The notes under the pieces are model-generated. The model worked only from the letters and a program-made list of their open reading frames with translations. It was not told the DNA's origin and ran no database searches. Positions 9,840 through 18,225 of a DNA stretch of 64,000 nucleotides are shown one piece after another. Position numbers and translations under genes: made by a program. The stretch spans positions 372,001 through 436,000 of the forward strand of contig CAWDDH010000003.1 in the NCBI GenBank assembly GCA_963801105.1, given 5' to 3'. The DNA is from JAENVU01 sp963801105. Lineage in GTDB: Bacteria > Actinomycetota > Acidimicrobiia > IMCC26256 > JAENVU01. Every line of letters starts with the position of its first letter. Position 1 is the stretch's first letter.

Positions 9840-10949
9840 ATGCACCGTCCCGCGGCAACGCCCCGCCCCTGGCACTCGGTCACCTGGCTCGCCTGGGCGA
9901 TCGCGGGCGCGGCATCGGTGCAGCTGGCGCCGAGCCCGATCTCGGTCGCGCTGATCGTAGGGATCGCATGGGTCACGGTCGAGGCGCATGCGCCCGACGG
10001 GCCGTACCGCCGAGCGTTCCCCGCGCTCGTCCTGCTCGGCACGGCGTTCGGGATCATCCGCATCGTCATGGCCGCGCTCACCACGCACAACGGCGTGCAC
10101 GTCCTGTTCACCCTCCCGCACGCCACCGTTCCCGACGTCCTCGGCGGCTTCACCGTGGGTGGCAGCGTCGAGACCGATGTGGTGCTCCAGGCGGCTGCGC
10201 TCGCGTTCACGATCGTCGGGATGATGGCGGTCTTCGGCGCGGTGAACGCGATCTGGTCGCACTACGAGCTGCTGCAGTCGATGCCCCGGGCCTTCCACGA
10301 GCTCGGTGTGGTCGTCACGGTCGCGCTCGCCTTCGTCCCGGCGACCATCGAGTCGCTGCGGGCGGTGCGCGAGGCGGATCGCGCCCGCACCGGCGGTCGG
10401 CCGGTGCGGCGGGGACGGATCCTGAGGACCATCCTCCCGGTGCTCGAACGCGGGATGGAACGCGCGGTCGCGCTCGCCGAGTCCATGGACTCGCGCGGCT
10501 TCGGCATCCGCGGCCCGGCACGCGCCGACGTCGAGGCCGGCTGGTGCGTCCTCGTCGCGCTCGTGGCGTTCGCGGTGGGGTTCCTGGCGCTCGTCGGTCG
10601 CGGCACGACGGCCGCGCTCGCGTGCGGCGCCGTCGGGGTCGTGGCGCTCCTCGCCGGGATCTGGCGAGCATCGCGGGCAGTGCAGCGCCGCACGTACCGG
10701 CGCCGTCGGCTCCAGGGAGCCGACTGGCTCGTGATCGCCACGGTCGCGCTCAGCCCGCTCGCGCTGGCCCTGCTCAACGCTGCCGGCAACGACACGCTCA
10801 CGTGGTACGCGAGTCCGGTCACCTGGCCGCGGTTCGACCCCGTCGTCGCGCTCGCGCTGGTCCCGCTCCTCGCGCCGCTGGTCCGGCTCCCCGCCGGCCG
10901 GCCCGCGCGAGAGCACGCGCCCGAGGTCGACCTGGCGGTGACGACATGA
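9840..10949 (+). CDS. ECF transporter T component (CbiQ/EcfT family)
   Basis: Integral membrane scaffold of an energy-coupling-factor vitamin importer; it links the S component to the ATPases. 369 residues with at least six hydrophobic segments. The EcfT coupling motifs appear as ESMDSRGFG (about residue 217) with the preceding AVREADRARTGG segment, matching the two Ala-Arg-Gly-type coupling helices. The stop overlaps the next start (ATGA). Together with the riboswitch-controlled gene opposite, the likely cargo is cobalamin. Confidence 0.85.
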   Translation: MHRPAATPRPWHSVTWLAWAIAGAASVQLAPSPISVALIVGIAWVTVEAHAPDGPYRRAFPALVLLGTAFGIIRIVMAALTTHNGVHVLFTLPHATVPDVLGGFTVGGSVETDVVLQAAALAFTIVGMMAVFGAVNAIWSHYELLQSMPRAFHELGVVVTVALAFVPATIESLRAVREADRARTGGRPVRRGRILRTILPVLERGMERAVALAESMDSRGFGIRGPARADVEAGWCVLVALVAFAVGFLALVGRGTTAALACGAVGVVALLAGIWRASRAVQRRTYRRRRLQGADWLVIATVALSPLALALLNAAGNDTLTWYASPVTWPRFDPVVALALVPLLAPLVRLPAGRPAREHAPEVDLAVTT

Positions 10950-12538
10950 CCGGCGCGGATCTCACGCGGGAGGCCGTCGCCGGGTCGCTCGACTACGCCG
11001 GCGTGTCGTTCGGCTACCCCGACGGTCCCGCCGCGCTGCGCGACGTGGACCTTCCGGTCACGCCCGGTGACATCGTGCTGGTGGTCGGGTCCTCCGGCTC
11101 GGGAAAGAGCACCCTCCTGCGGGCCGCGAACGGTCTCGTCCCGCACTCGTCGGGCGGCCGCTTCAGCGGCGAGGTCGTCGTGTGCGGGCGGTCGACGCGC
11201 GAGCATCCCCCGCGCCTGCTCGCGGACGTCGTCGGGTTCGTGCACCAGGACCCCGAGGCGCAGTTCGTGGTCGACCGCGTGGAATCCGACATCGCGTTCG
11301 GACTCGAGAACCTCGGACTCGACCCGGCCGGAATGCGCCGGCGGGTCGAGGAAGTGATGGACGCGCTCGGCGTCGCCCATCTGCGCGACCGGAATCCCAC
11401 CACGCTGTCGGGCGGGGAACGGCAACGGTGCGCGATCGCCGGCGCGCTGGTGACCACACCCTCGGTCCTCGTGCTCGACGAGCCCACGAGTCAGCTCGAT
11501 CCCCAGGGGGCGGAGGACGTGCTCGCGGCCGTGGCGCGCCTCAACGCGGACCTCGGTACCACGATCGTGATCGCCGAGCACCGGCTCGAGCGTGCCGCGC
11601 CGATCGCGCACCACGCGGTGCTGGTCGCCGAGGGTCGCATCGTGTCGGCCGCCGCGAGCCCGGCCGCGGTGCTTGCCTGCTACCCCGGTGCACCCCCCGT
11701 CACCCGGCTCGGGTCGCTGCTCGGGTGGGACCCGCCGCCGCTGACGGTACGCGACGCGCGCCGGCGTGCCGCGACGGCTGATCTGCCCGAGCCGCGGCCC
11801 GCGCTCGAGGGCCACGCACGGGGCGACCGGCTGCTCGGAGCCGAAGCCGTCGAGGTCGAGCTCGGCGGCGCCACGGTGCTGCACGACGTCTCGATCGACG
11901 TGCACGCCGGTGATGTCATCGCCCTGCTGGGTCGCAACGGCGCGGGCAAGAGCACGCTGCTCCGGGCGCTCGCGCACCTGGTGCTCCTGCGGCGCGGCCG
12001 CCTCACCGGCACCGCGGGATCCGCCTACGTGCCCCAGGACCCCTCGAGCTTGTTGTTCCGACCGACCGTCCGGGACGAGGTGACCGAGACGCTGCGACTG
12101 CTCGGCCGCCCGGACCCGCTCGCCGTCGAGCACTGGATCGACGCGCTCGGGCTCACCGCGGTCGCCGACCGGCATCCACGCTCGCTCTCCGGCGGGGAGC
12201 GCCAGCGCGTGGCAGTCGCCGCGGTCGCGGTCGGCGGCGCGTCGGTGCTGCTGCTCGACGAGCCCACGCGCGGGATGGACGCGGCGTCCCGCCACGCACT
12301 CGAGCTGGCCATCGCGACCCACGCGGCCACGGGCGGCGCGGTCGTGCTCGCGACCCACGACGTCGAGCTGGCCGCGCGCTGTGCCACCCGCGCCGTGGTC
12401 CTCGGAGACGGCGAGGTCGTGGCCGCGGGGCCCGCTCACTCCGTCCTCGCGGACTCGCTGTTCTCGCCCCAGATCGCCAAGGTCGTCCCGGGGTTCCTCA
12501 CCGTCGAGCAGGTCCGGGACGCGCGGGGTGGCGCATGA
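10946..12538 (+). CDS. ECF transporter fused double ATPase (EcfA-EcfA')
   Basis: A 530-residue protein holding two complete ABC nucleotide-binding domains. Domain 1: Walker A GSSGSGKST (48-56), signature LSGGERQR, Walker B VLVLDEPTSQLDP. Domain 2 begins near residue 300: Walker A GRNGAGKST, signature LSGGERQRV, Walker B VLLLDEPTRGMD. Most firmicute ECF systems use two separate ATPases, while fused forms are common in actinobacteria. It overlaps the T-component stop and the S-component start by 4 bases each, so the three are made together. Confidence 0.92.
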   Translation: MTGADLTREAVAGSLDYAGVSFGYPDGPAALRDVDLPVTPGDIVLVVGSSGSGKSTLLRAANGLVPHSSGGRFSGEVVVCGRSTREHPPRLLADVVGFVHQDPEAQFVVDRVESDIAFGLENLGLDPAGMRRRVEEVMDALGVAHLRDRNPTTLSGGERQRCAIAGALVTTPSVLVLDEPTSQLDPQGAEDVLAAVARLNADLGTTIVIAEHRLERAAPIAHHAVLVAEGRIVSAAASPAAVLACYPGAPPVTRLGSLLGWDPPPLTVRDARRRAATADLPEPRPALEGHARGDRLLGAEAVEVELGGATVLHDVSIDVHAGDVIALLGRNGAGKSTLLRALAHLVLLRRGRLTGTAGSAYVPQDPSSLLFRPTVRDEVTETLRLLGRPDPLAVEHWIDALGLTAVADRHPRSLSGGERQRVAVAAVAVGGASVLLLDEPTRGMDAASRHALELAIATHAATGGAVVLATHDVELAARCATRAVVLGDGEVVAAGPAHSVLADSLFSPQIAKVVPGFLTVEQVRDARGGA

Positions 12539-13353
12539 CGGCGTCGACGCTGGCCCGACCCCACACCACGGGCCGCGCCGCGCGGGTGCAGCCGGTCGCG
12601 ATCTACGTCCTGGTCACGATCGTGGGCGTCGCCGCGTTCCTCTACCCGTTCTGGCTGCCGGCCCACGCGCTGCCCGACCAGGCCCACGCCGGCGACGCGC
12701 CACTCGTCGCGGGGGTAGTCGGTGCCCTCGCGCTCGCCGCGCTCCTGGTCGAGGTACGGCGGGGTTCCATGACCGCCATGACCGTCGCGGTGCTCGGCGT
12801 GCTCGCCGCGTCGGAGGGCTTGCTCCGACTCGTCGCGCTGCCACTCGGGAACAACGCCTTCTACTTCTTCGTGATCCTCGCCGGCGCGGCGTTCGGCGCC
12901 CGGTTCGGGATGCTGCTGGGCCTGAGCGCGATGGCGGTCTCGGCGATCATCACGGGAGGCATCGGACCATGGTTGCCGTTCCAGATGCTGACCCTCGCCT
13001 GGGTCGGCGCGTCCGCCGGGCTGCTCGGCCGCCTCACTCGCCGCTGGTCACCACGCGTCGAGGTGCTCGCGCTCGGCGCGTTCGGTTGGTGCTGGGGCTT
13101 CGCGTTCGGCGCGGTCATGAACTTCTGGTTCTGGCCCTACCAGCGCGACGGCGGCGACCTGTCGTGGGTGCCCGGCTCGGGAATCGGCGCGACCCTGCAC
13201 CACTACTGGTCGTTCTACGTGGCGACGTCCTTCGCCAACGACGCCGCGCGCGCGCTGCCGACCCTGGTGCTGATCCTGCTCACCGGGACAGCGGTCCTGG
13301 CGACCCTGCGGCGCTTCGCGCACCGGCTCGAACCCGTGACCGACTTCGCGTAG
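12535..13353 (+). CDS. ECF transporter S component (putative cobalamin binder)
   Basis: A 272-residue membrane protein with about six to seven hydrophobic segments and no ATPase motif; the last gene of the ECF operon. S components confer substrate specificity. A cobalamin substrate (CbrT-like) is inferred from the divergent riboswitch-controlled transcobalamin-like gene, not from residues in this protein. A central acidic-aromatic loop (WPYQRDGGDLSWVP) lies on one side of the membrane. Confidence 0.75.
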   Translation: MTASTLARPHTTGRAARVQPVAIYVLVTIVGVAAFLYPFWLPAHALPDQAHAGDAPLVAGVVGALALAALLVEVRRGSMTAMTVAVLGVLAASEGLLRLVALPLGNNAFYFFVILAGAAFGARFGMLLGLSAMAVSAIITGGIGPWLPFQMLTLAWVGASAGLLGRLTRRWSPRVEVLALGAFGWCWGFAFGAVMNFWFWPYQRDGGDLSWVPGSGIGATLHHYWSFYVATSFANDAARALPTLVLILLTGTAVLATLRRFAHRLEPVTDFA

Positions 13354-13369
13354 GCCGGCTCCCCGAGGG

Positions 13370-14206
13370 TCAGACGAAGTCCGGGAGCCGGGGCACGCCG
13401 CCGGCGAGCAGCTCGTCGGTGCGGGTGCGCAGTGATCCCCCGTAGCTGTCGCTCGTCAACTGCAGGAACCGGCCCGAGCGGATCGCGTCGAGCACGATCG
13501 GCACGACGAGCTCCGGCTCCATCCCCCGCTCGGTGTTCTCGACGAGCATGCGCTCCACGAACTCCGACGAGTCGGTGGCCGCGGTCCGCGTCACGGCGGG
13601 TCGGTTGCGCGCCGAGCTGCCGATCGCGGTGCGGATCGCCCCGGGGCACAACGCAGTGACGCCGATCGGCACCCCGCTCGCTGCGAGCTCCGACGCGAGG
13701 CACTCCGTGAGCCCGAGCGCCGCGAACTTCGCCGCCGTGTAGGGGGCGGAGAACGCCGACGGGAACAGACCGGCGGCCGAGACGGTGTTCACGACGTGAC
13801 CGGGGCGTCCCCGCTCGATCATCCCGGGGAGGAACGCGCGGATGCCGTGCAGGATCCCGTAGAAGTTCACGCTCATCACCCACTCGAAGTCGGCGACCGG
13901 GCGCTCCCAGACCGTGCCGCCGGCGAACACGCCCGCGTTGTTGCACAGCAGGTCGGCCCCGCCGAACGCGCCGTCGACGGTCGCGGCCAGCTCGGCCACA
14001 GCGTCCGCGTCGGCGACGTCGACCGCGACCGCGACCGCCTCGCCGCCGGCCGCGGTGATCGCGGCCGCGGTCGCCTCGGCCGCGGCGATCTCGATATCGG
14101 CGACGGCGACGCGCATCCTCTCCGCCGCGAACCCCAGGGCCAGCGCGGCACCGATGCCGCTCCCCGCCCCCGTCACCACCGCGCAACGCCCCGCGAGCTC
14201 GTCCAT
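13370..14206 (-). CDS. SDR family NAD(P)-dependent oxidoreductase
   Basis: Classical short-chain dehydrogenase, 278 residues. TGAGSGIG cofactor loop (12-19), CNNAG at about 88, catalytic Ser in NTVSAAG and YTAAK (Tyr-x-x-x-Lys) near 155. Substrate unknown. It is divergent from a TetR regulator across a 57-base gap containing a palindrome, so it is probably that regulator's target. TAGCCT lies 6 bases before its ATG and there is no Shine-Dalgarno. Confidence 0.9.
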   Translation of the reverse strand: MDELAGRCAVVTGAGSGIGAALALGFAAERMRVAVADIEIAAAEATAAAITAAGGEAVAVAVDVADADAVAELAATVDGAFGGADLLCNNAGVFAGGTVWERPVADFEWVMSVNFYGILHGIRAFLPGMIERGRPGHVVNTVSAAGLFPSAFSAPYTAAKFAALGLTECLASELAASGVPIGVTALCPGAIRTAIGSSARNRPAVTRTAATDSSEFVERMLVENTERGMEPELVVPIVLDAIRSGRFLQLTSDSYGGSLRTRTDELLAGGVPRLPDFV

Positions 14207-14212
14207 GGCCGG

Positions 14213-14218
14213 AGGCTA
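14213..14218 (-). promoter_or_regulatory. -10 box of SDR gene
   Basis: TAGCCT on the minus strand, 6 bases before the ATG at 14206. Confidence 0.4.
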
Positions 14219-14259
14219 GCGAAACCCCAGGTTTTCTGGGCTTGGAGGCGAGGGATTGA

Positions 14260-14276
14260 CTGAATGACTCAATCAG
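14260..14276. promoter_or_regulatory. Palindromic operator at the TetR start
   Basis: CTGAATGACTCAATCAG is a 17-bp palindrome broken only at the fifth and thirteenth positions and the centre. It covers the tetR start codon and lies between the divergent SDR and tetR genes, which fits autoregulation by the TetR protein. Confidence 0.55.
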
Positions 14277-14981
14277 TTGATACTTCCGCCATGGCCCGAC
14301 CCGCCGCCGCCGAGCGGCTCGACGCGATCGTCTCCGCCGCCCTCACGACCTTCGCCGAGCGGGGCTACCGCCGGGCCCGCATGAGCGACGTCGCGGCCGC
14401 TGCCGGCGTCTCCCCCGGGCTGCTCTACAGCTACGCGGCGGACAAGGAGGCGCTGTTCACCCTCGTGCTCCGGCGCGAGGCCGGCGTCGACATCGCCGGG
14501 CTGGACCTGCCCGCCGCCCGCCCCGACGACCGGGAGCTGCGGCGGGTGGTCGGACTCGCGCTGGCGGACCTCCGTGCGATCGCCGCGCTCGACCACGCCG
14601 AGGCGACCGAGGACCCGGATGACGTCGCGGCTGAGGTCGCCGCGATCGTCGGCGGAGCACTTCGACGCGGTGTTCCGCTACCGCACGCTGCTGCGGCTGA
14701 TCGAGCGCTGCGCGGCGGACTGGCCGTCACTCGCGCGCATCTTCTACGACGACGGGCGCCGCGCGCACCTCGACCGGCTCGCGCGCTACCTGCGCCGTCG
14801 GCACGATGCCGGGCTGCTCCCCTCGCTCGGCGACCCCGAGATCGCGGCCCGGTTCGTGATGGAGACCGTCGCCTGGTTCGCCGACCACCGGTTCGGAGAC
14901 CACGACGGTGCGCGTCTCGACGATGACCGCGTCCGCCATTCGGTCGTCGCGCTCGTCACACGCGGCATCGTCGGGGCATGA
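14264..14981 (+). CDS. TetR family regulator, frameshifted near 14650
   Basis: The N-terminal helix-turn-helix is intact: AIVSAALTTFAERGYRRARMSDVAAAAGVSPGLLYSYAADKEALF in pieces, residues about 20-65. After AAEVAAIV the reading continues in another frame as SAEHFDAVFRYRTLLRLIE and runs to the TGA at 14981. One base must be gained or lost around 14646-14655. The repaired protein is about 238 residues, normal for the family. The stop overlaps the start of the next gene (ATGA). A palindrome covers its own start codon. Confidence 0.85.
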
Positions 14982-16369
14982 CCGCCGTCGTCGGCTGGAT
15001 CGCGGCTGCCACTGTCGCGTTCCACCTCGCCACCGCGAATCTCTGGGGCTACCACCGCGACGAGTTCTATTACCTCGCGTGCGGGCGCCGGTTGGCATGG
15101 GGATACGTCGACCACCCTCCGCTCACACCACTCCTCTACCGCCTCGCCGACATCACGGTCGGGCCGAGCCCGTTCGGCCTACGGATCCTGCCGGCGCTGC
15201 TCCACGGCGGGGTCGTCGTGCTGGCGGCCCTCCTCGCCCGGGAGCTCGGCGGCGGCCCGCGTGCTCAGGTGCTCGCAGCGCTCGCGACGGCGGTCGCGCC
15301 ACTCCTGCTGACCACGGGTCACTTCCTCGGCACCGTGACCGTGGAGATCGCGGCGGGCGTGGCCCTCGCGCTCGTCCTCGTCCGGTTGGTCAATGGTGGT
15401 GACCCGCGCCTCTGGGTCCTCGTCGGCGTCGTCTGCGGGATCGGACTCCTCAACAAGTGGACGTTCACGTTCGCGATCGCCGGGCTCGGCGTCGGCCTGC
15501 TGCTCGACCACCGGTCAGTGCTCGCGACGCCGTGGATCGGCGCGGGAGCCTTCGTGACCGCGGTGCTGATCGCGCCGAACGTCTGGTGGCAGGCCCAGCA
15601 CGGCTGGGTGCAGCTCGAGTTCGCGGGAACCCTGCGGGACTACGGCCAGGCGCCGATCGCGGTGCCCGCACAGATCATCCTGCTCGGCGGTGCGGCCGTG
15701 CTCGCGATCCCGGGCATCCGTTGGCTCGCGACCTCGGGCGCCGGCCGGCCGTTCCGGTTCCTGCTCGTCGGCGCGGTCGTGGCGCTGGTCGCCGTGCTCG
15801 TGACGGGCGGGAAGCCGTATTACACCGCGTCGGTCGCGGTGGCGCTGATCGCGGCCGGCGCGGTCGCGATGGAGCATTCGGGCGCGTGGGTACCGATCGC
15901 CGTCCTCGGGCTGGGACTCGTGTGCGCGCCACTGTCGCTACCGCTCACGCCGATCGGGACGGCCGACGCGCTGCGGCGGGTGAACCCGGAGCTCGGCGAG
16001 ATGGTGGGGTGGGAAGCGCTGGCGCATCGCGTCACGCGTCTTCACCGCGCCCACCCCGGCGCCGGGATCCTCACCACCAACTACTCCGAGGCGGGTGCGG
16101 TGGAGCTGCTCGCGCGCGACCTCCCCCGGCCCGCGAGCGGGCACAACTCGTACTGGTACTGGGGCCCGCCCGCCGGCGATCCCGAGACGCTCCTCGTCCT
16201 CGGACAGGACGAGGCGTCGCTGGCGCGGTCGTTCGGTCGCGTCGAGCGGATCGACACGGTGAACACACCGGACGCCGTCCACAACCACGAGGACGGGACC
16301 CCGATCTGGCTGGTGAGCGCACCGCGGGCACCGTGGTCCGAGCTCTGGCCGCGGTTCCGGCGCGTCTGA
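14978..16369 (+). CDS. GT39-family membrane glycosyltransferase
   Basis: A 463-residue polytopic protein of the dolichyl-phosphate-mannose mannosyltransferase superfamily (PMT_2). The first extracytoplasmic loop has the family signature YHRDEFYYLACGRRLAWGYV followed by DHPPLTP, with the acidic catalytic residues. About nine to ten hydrophobic segments follow and then a soluble C-terminal domain from about residue 330. It would transfer a sugar from a polyprenyl phosphate donor to a wall glycan or protein. It overlaps the TetR stop by 4 bases. Confidence 0.85.
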   Translation: MTAVVGWIAAATVAFHLATANLWGYHRDEFYYLACGRRLAWGYVDHPPLTPLLYRLADITVGPSPFGLRILPALLHGGVVVLAALLARELGGGPRAQVLAALATAVAPLLLTTGHFLGTVTVEIAAGVALALVLVRLVNGGDPRLWVLVGVVCGIGLLNKWTFTFAIAGLGVGLLLDHRSVLATPWIGAGAFVTAVLIAPNVWWQAQHGWVQLEFAGTLRDYGQAPIAVPAQIILLGGAAVLAIPGIRWLATSGAGRPFRFLLVGAVVALVAVLVTGGKPYYTASVAVALIAAGAVAMEHSGAWVPIAVLGLGLVCAPLSLPLTPIGTADALRRVNPELGEMVGWEALAHRVTRLHRAHPGAGILTTNYSEAGAVELLARDLPRPASGHNSYWYWGPPAGDPETLLVLGQDEASLARSFGRVERIDTVNTPDAVHNHEDGTPIWLVSAPRAPWSELWPRFRRV

Positions 16370-16385
16370 CCCGCGACGACCCGGC

Positions 16386-18225
16386 TCAGGCGGTGCGGTG
16401 CATGTGCCCGGCGTCCCAGGCTGCGAAGAGCCCCGCGTACCGCCCTCGCCGCTCGAGCAGCTCGTCGTGGGTCCCCACCTCGAGCAGTCCGCCCTGGTCG
16501 ACCACCGCGATGCGATCGCACCGGGCGGCGGTCGAGAGTCGGTGGGCCACCACGACGACGGTCCGACCCTCGGTGAGATGGTCCAGCGCCCGTTCGACCG
16601 CGTGCTCGGTGCCGGGGTCGAGGTTCGAGGTCGCCTCGTCGAGCACGAGGACCGCCGGGTCGGCGAGCGCGGCCCGGGTGAGCGAGACGAGCTGCTTCTC
16701 CCCCGCGGAGAGCCGCGACCCGCGCTCGCGGACCTCGGTGTCGAGACCCTGCGGGAACCGGGCGAACACGTCGGTGAGCCCGAGGGCGGCGACGGCCGCC
16801 TCGACCTCGACGTCGGAGGCGTCGTCGCGCCCGACGCGTACGTTCTCGCGGATCGTGCCCGCGAACAGGAACCCCTCCTGGGGCACGACGACGATGCACC
16901 GCCGCAGGCTCCGCAGCGTCGCGTTCCGCAGGTCCACGCCGCCGAAGCGCACCGCGCCGGCACGCGGGTCGTAGAACCGGGCCATCAGCTTCGCCAGGGT
17001 GGACTTGCCCGCACCGGTCGGCCCGACCAGCGCGACCCGCTCCCCCGCGCCGACCGTGATCGACACGTCGCGTGAGGACCGGTGGGCCGAGCGGATGCAC
17101 GACCCCCTCGCTGTCGGGCGGTCCGCCGCCGTAGGCGAAGTCGACGGCCTCGACCACGAGCTCGCCCGTCTCGGGCAGGTCGACCGCTCCGGGCTTCTCC
17201 GCGATGGACGTCTCGGTGTCGAGCAGGCCGAAGAGCTTCTGGAGCGCGGCCCCCGAGGACTGCACCGTGTTGTACAGCTGGCTCAGCTGCTGGATCGGCT
17301 CGAACACGTTGTTGAGATAGAGCACGAGCGCGAGGACGGTGCCCACCGTGACCACCTCGTGGTCCACCAGCACCCCACCGAGCCCGACGATCACCGCGAT
17401 CCCGACGACACCGGTGAGCTCGACGATCGGGAAGTACCTGGCGGCGATCCGAACCGTCTCGAGGTGCGCCTCGTACTGGTTCTCGTTCGTGCGCCCGAAC
17501 CGGCGGATCCATCCGCGCTCGCGCCCGAAGGCCTGGACCACCCGCACGCCCTCGAGACCCTCCTGGAGCGTGGCGAGGTTCTCACCGATCCGCTCGCGGA
17601 CCTCGAGGTACGCGACGTTCGACCGTCGACGGAACCACCGGCTCGCCCAGATGACCGGCGGCACGATCAGGAGGACGCCGAGGCTCAGCTGCCAGCTGAG
17701 CGTGACGATGACGACCACCGCGCCGACGAAGATCAGGAAGTTCTGGACGAACATCACCAGGCCCTGGCTGATCAGCTCCTGGAGCGCGTCGATGTCGGAG
17801 GTCATCCGCGAGACGAGCCGGCCGGTCTTCTCGCGCTCGAAGAAGTCGAGAGACAGCCCCATCAGATGGCCGAAGACCCGGCCGCGGAGCGAGCGCAGGA
17901 ACTGCTCACCCGTCCGGTTCACGAACCAGATCGAGAGCCGGCCGAACACCAGCCCGAGGAACGCGACGGCGAGATACAGCGCCGCGGCGCGGTTCAGCCA
18001 GGCCGCGCTGTGGCCGACGAGCCCGCGGTCCACCCCGGTGCGGACGAGGATCGGCCCGGCGAGCAGACACGCGGTCTGGAGCACGAGGACGACGACCGCC
18101 CCGCCGATCGCGCGCCGGTGCGGCCGCAGCATGCGCCAGAGGCGGCGCACGACCTGGTGTGCCGCGTCGCGGTCCAGGCGGGTGTCGTCGTCGACGACGT
18201 TGGCGCCGATGTGCCCGGCTCTCAT
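16386..18225 (-). CDS. ABC exporter half-transporter with canonical site, frameshifted near 17075
   Basis: Type IV ABC exporter subunit: six-helix membrane domain (residues about 40-330) followed by an ATPase. The frame breaks between PPVLTR and DVSITVGAGERVALVG, within a CACGCG run around 17070-17080. The C-terminal ATPase then reads normally: Walker A GPTGAGKST, signature LSAGEKQL, Walker B VLVLDEATSNLD with the catalytic Glu. The repaired protein is about 612 residues. Its ATG overlaps the stop of the next half-transporter (ATGA), so the two form a heterodimer. Cargo unknown (drug or lipid). Confidence 0.88.
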
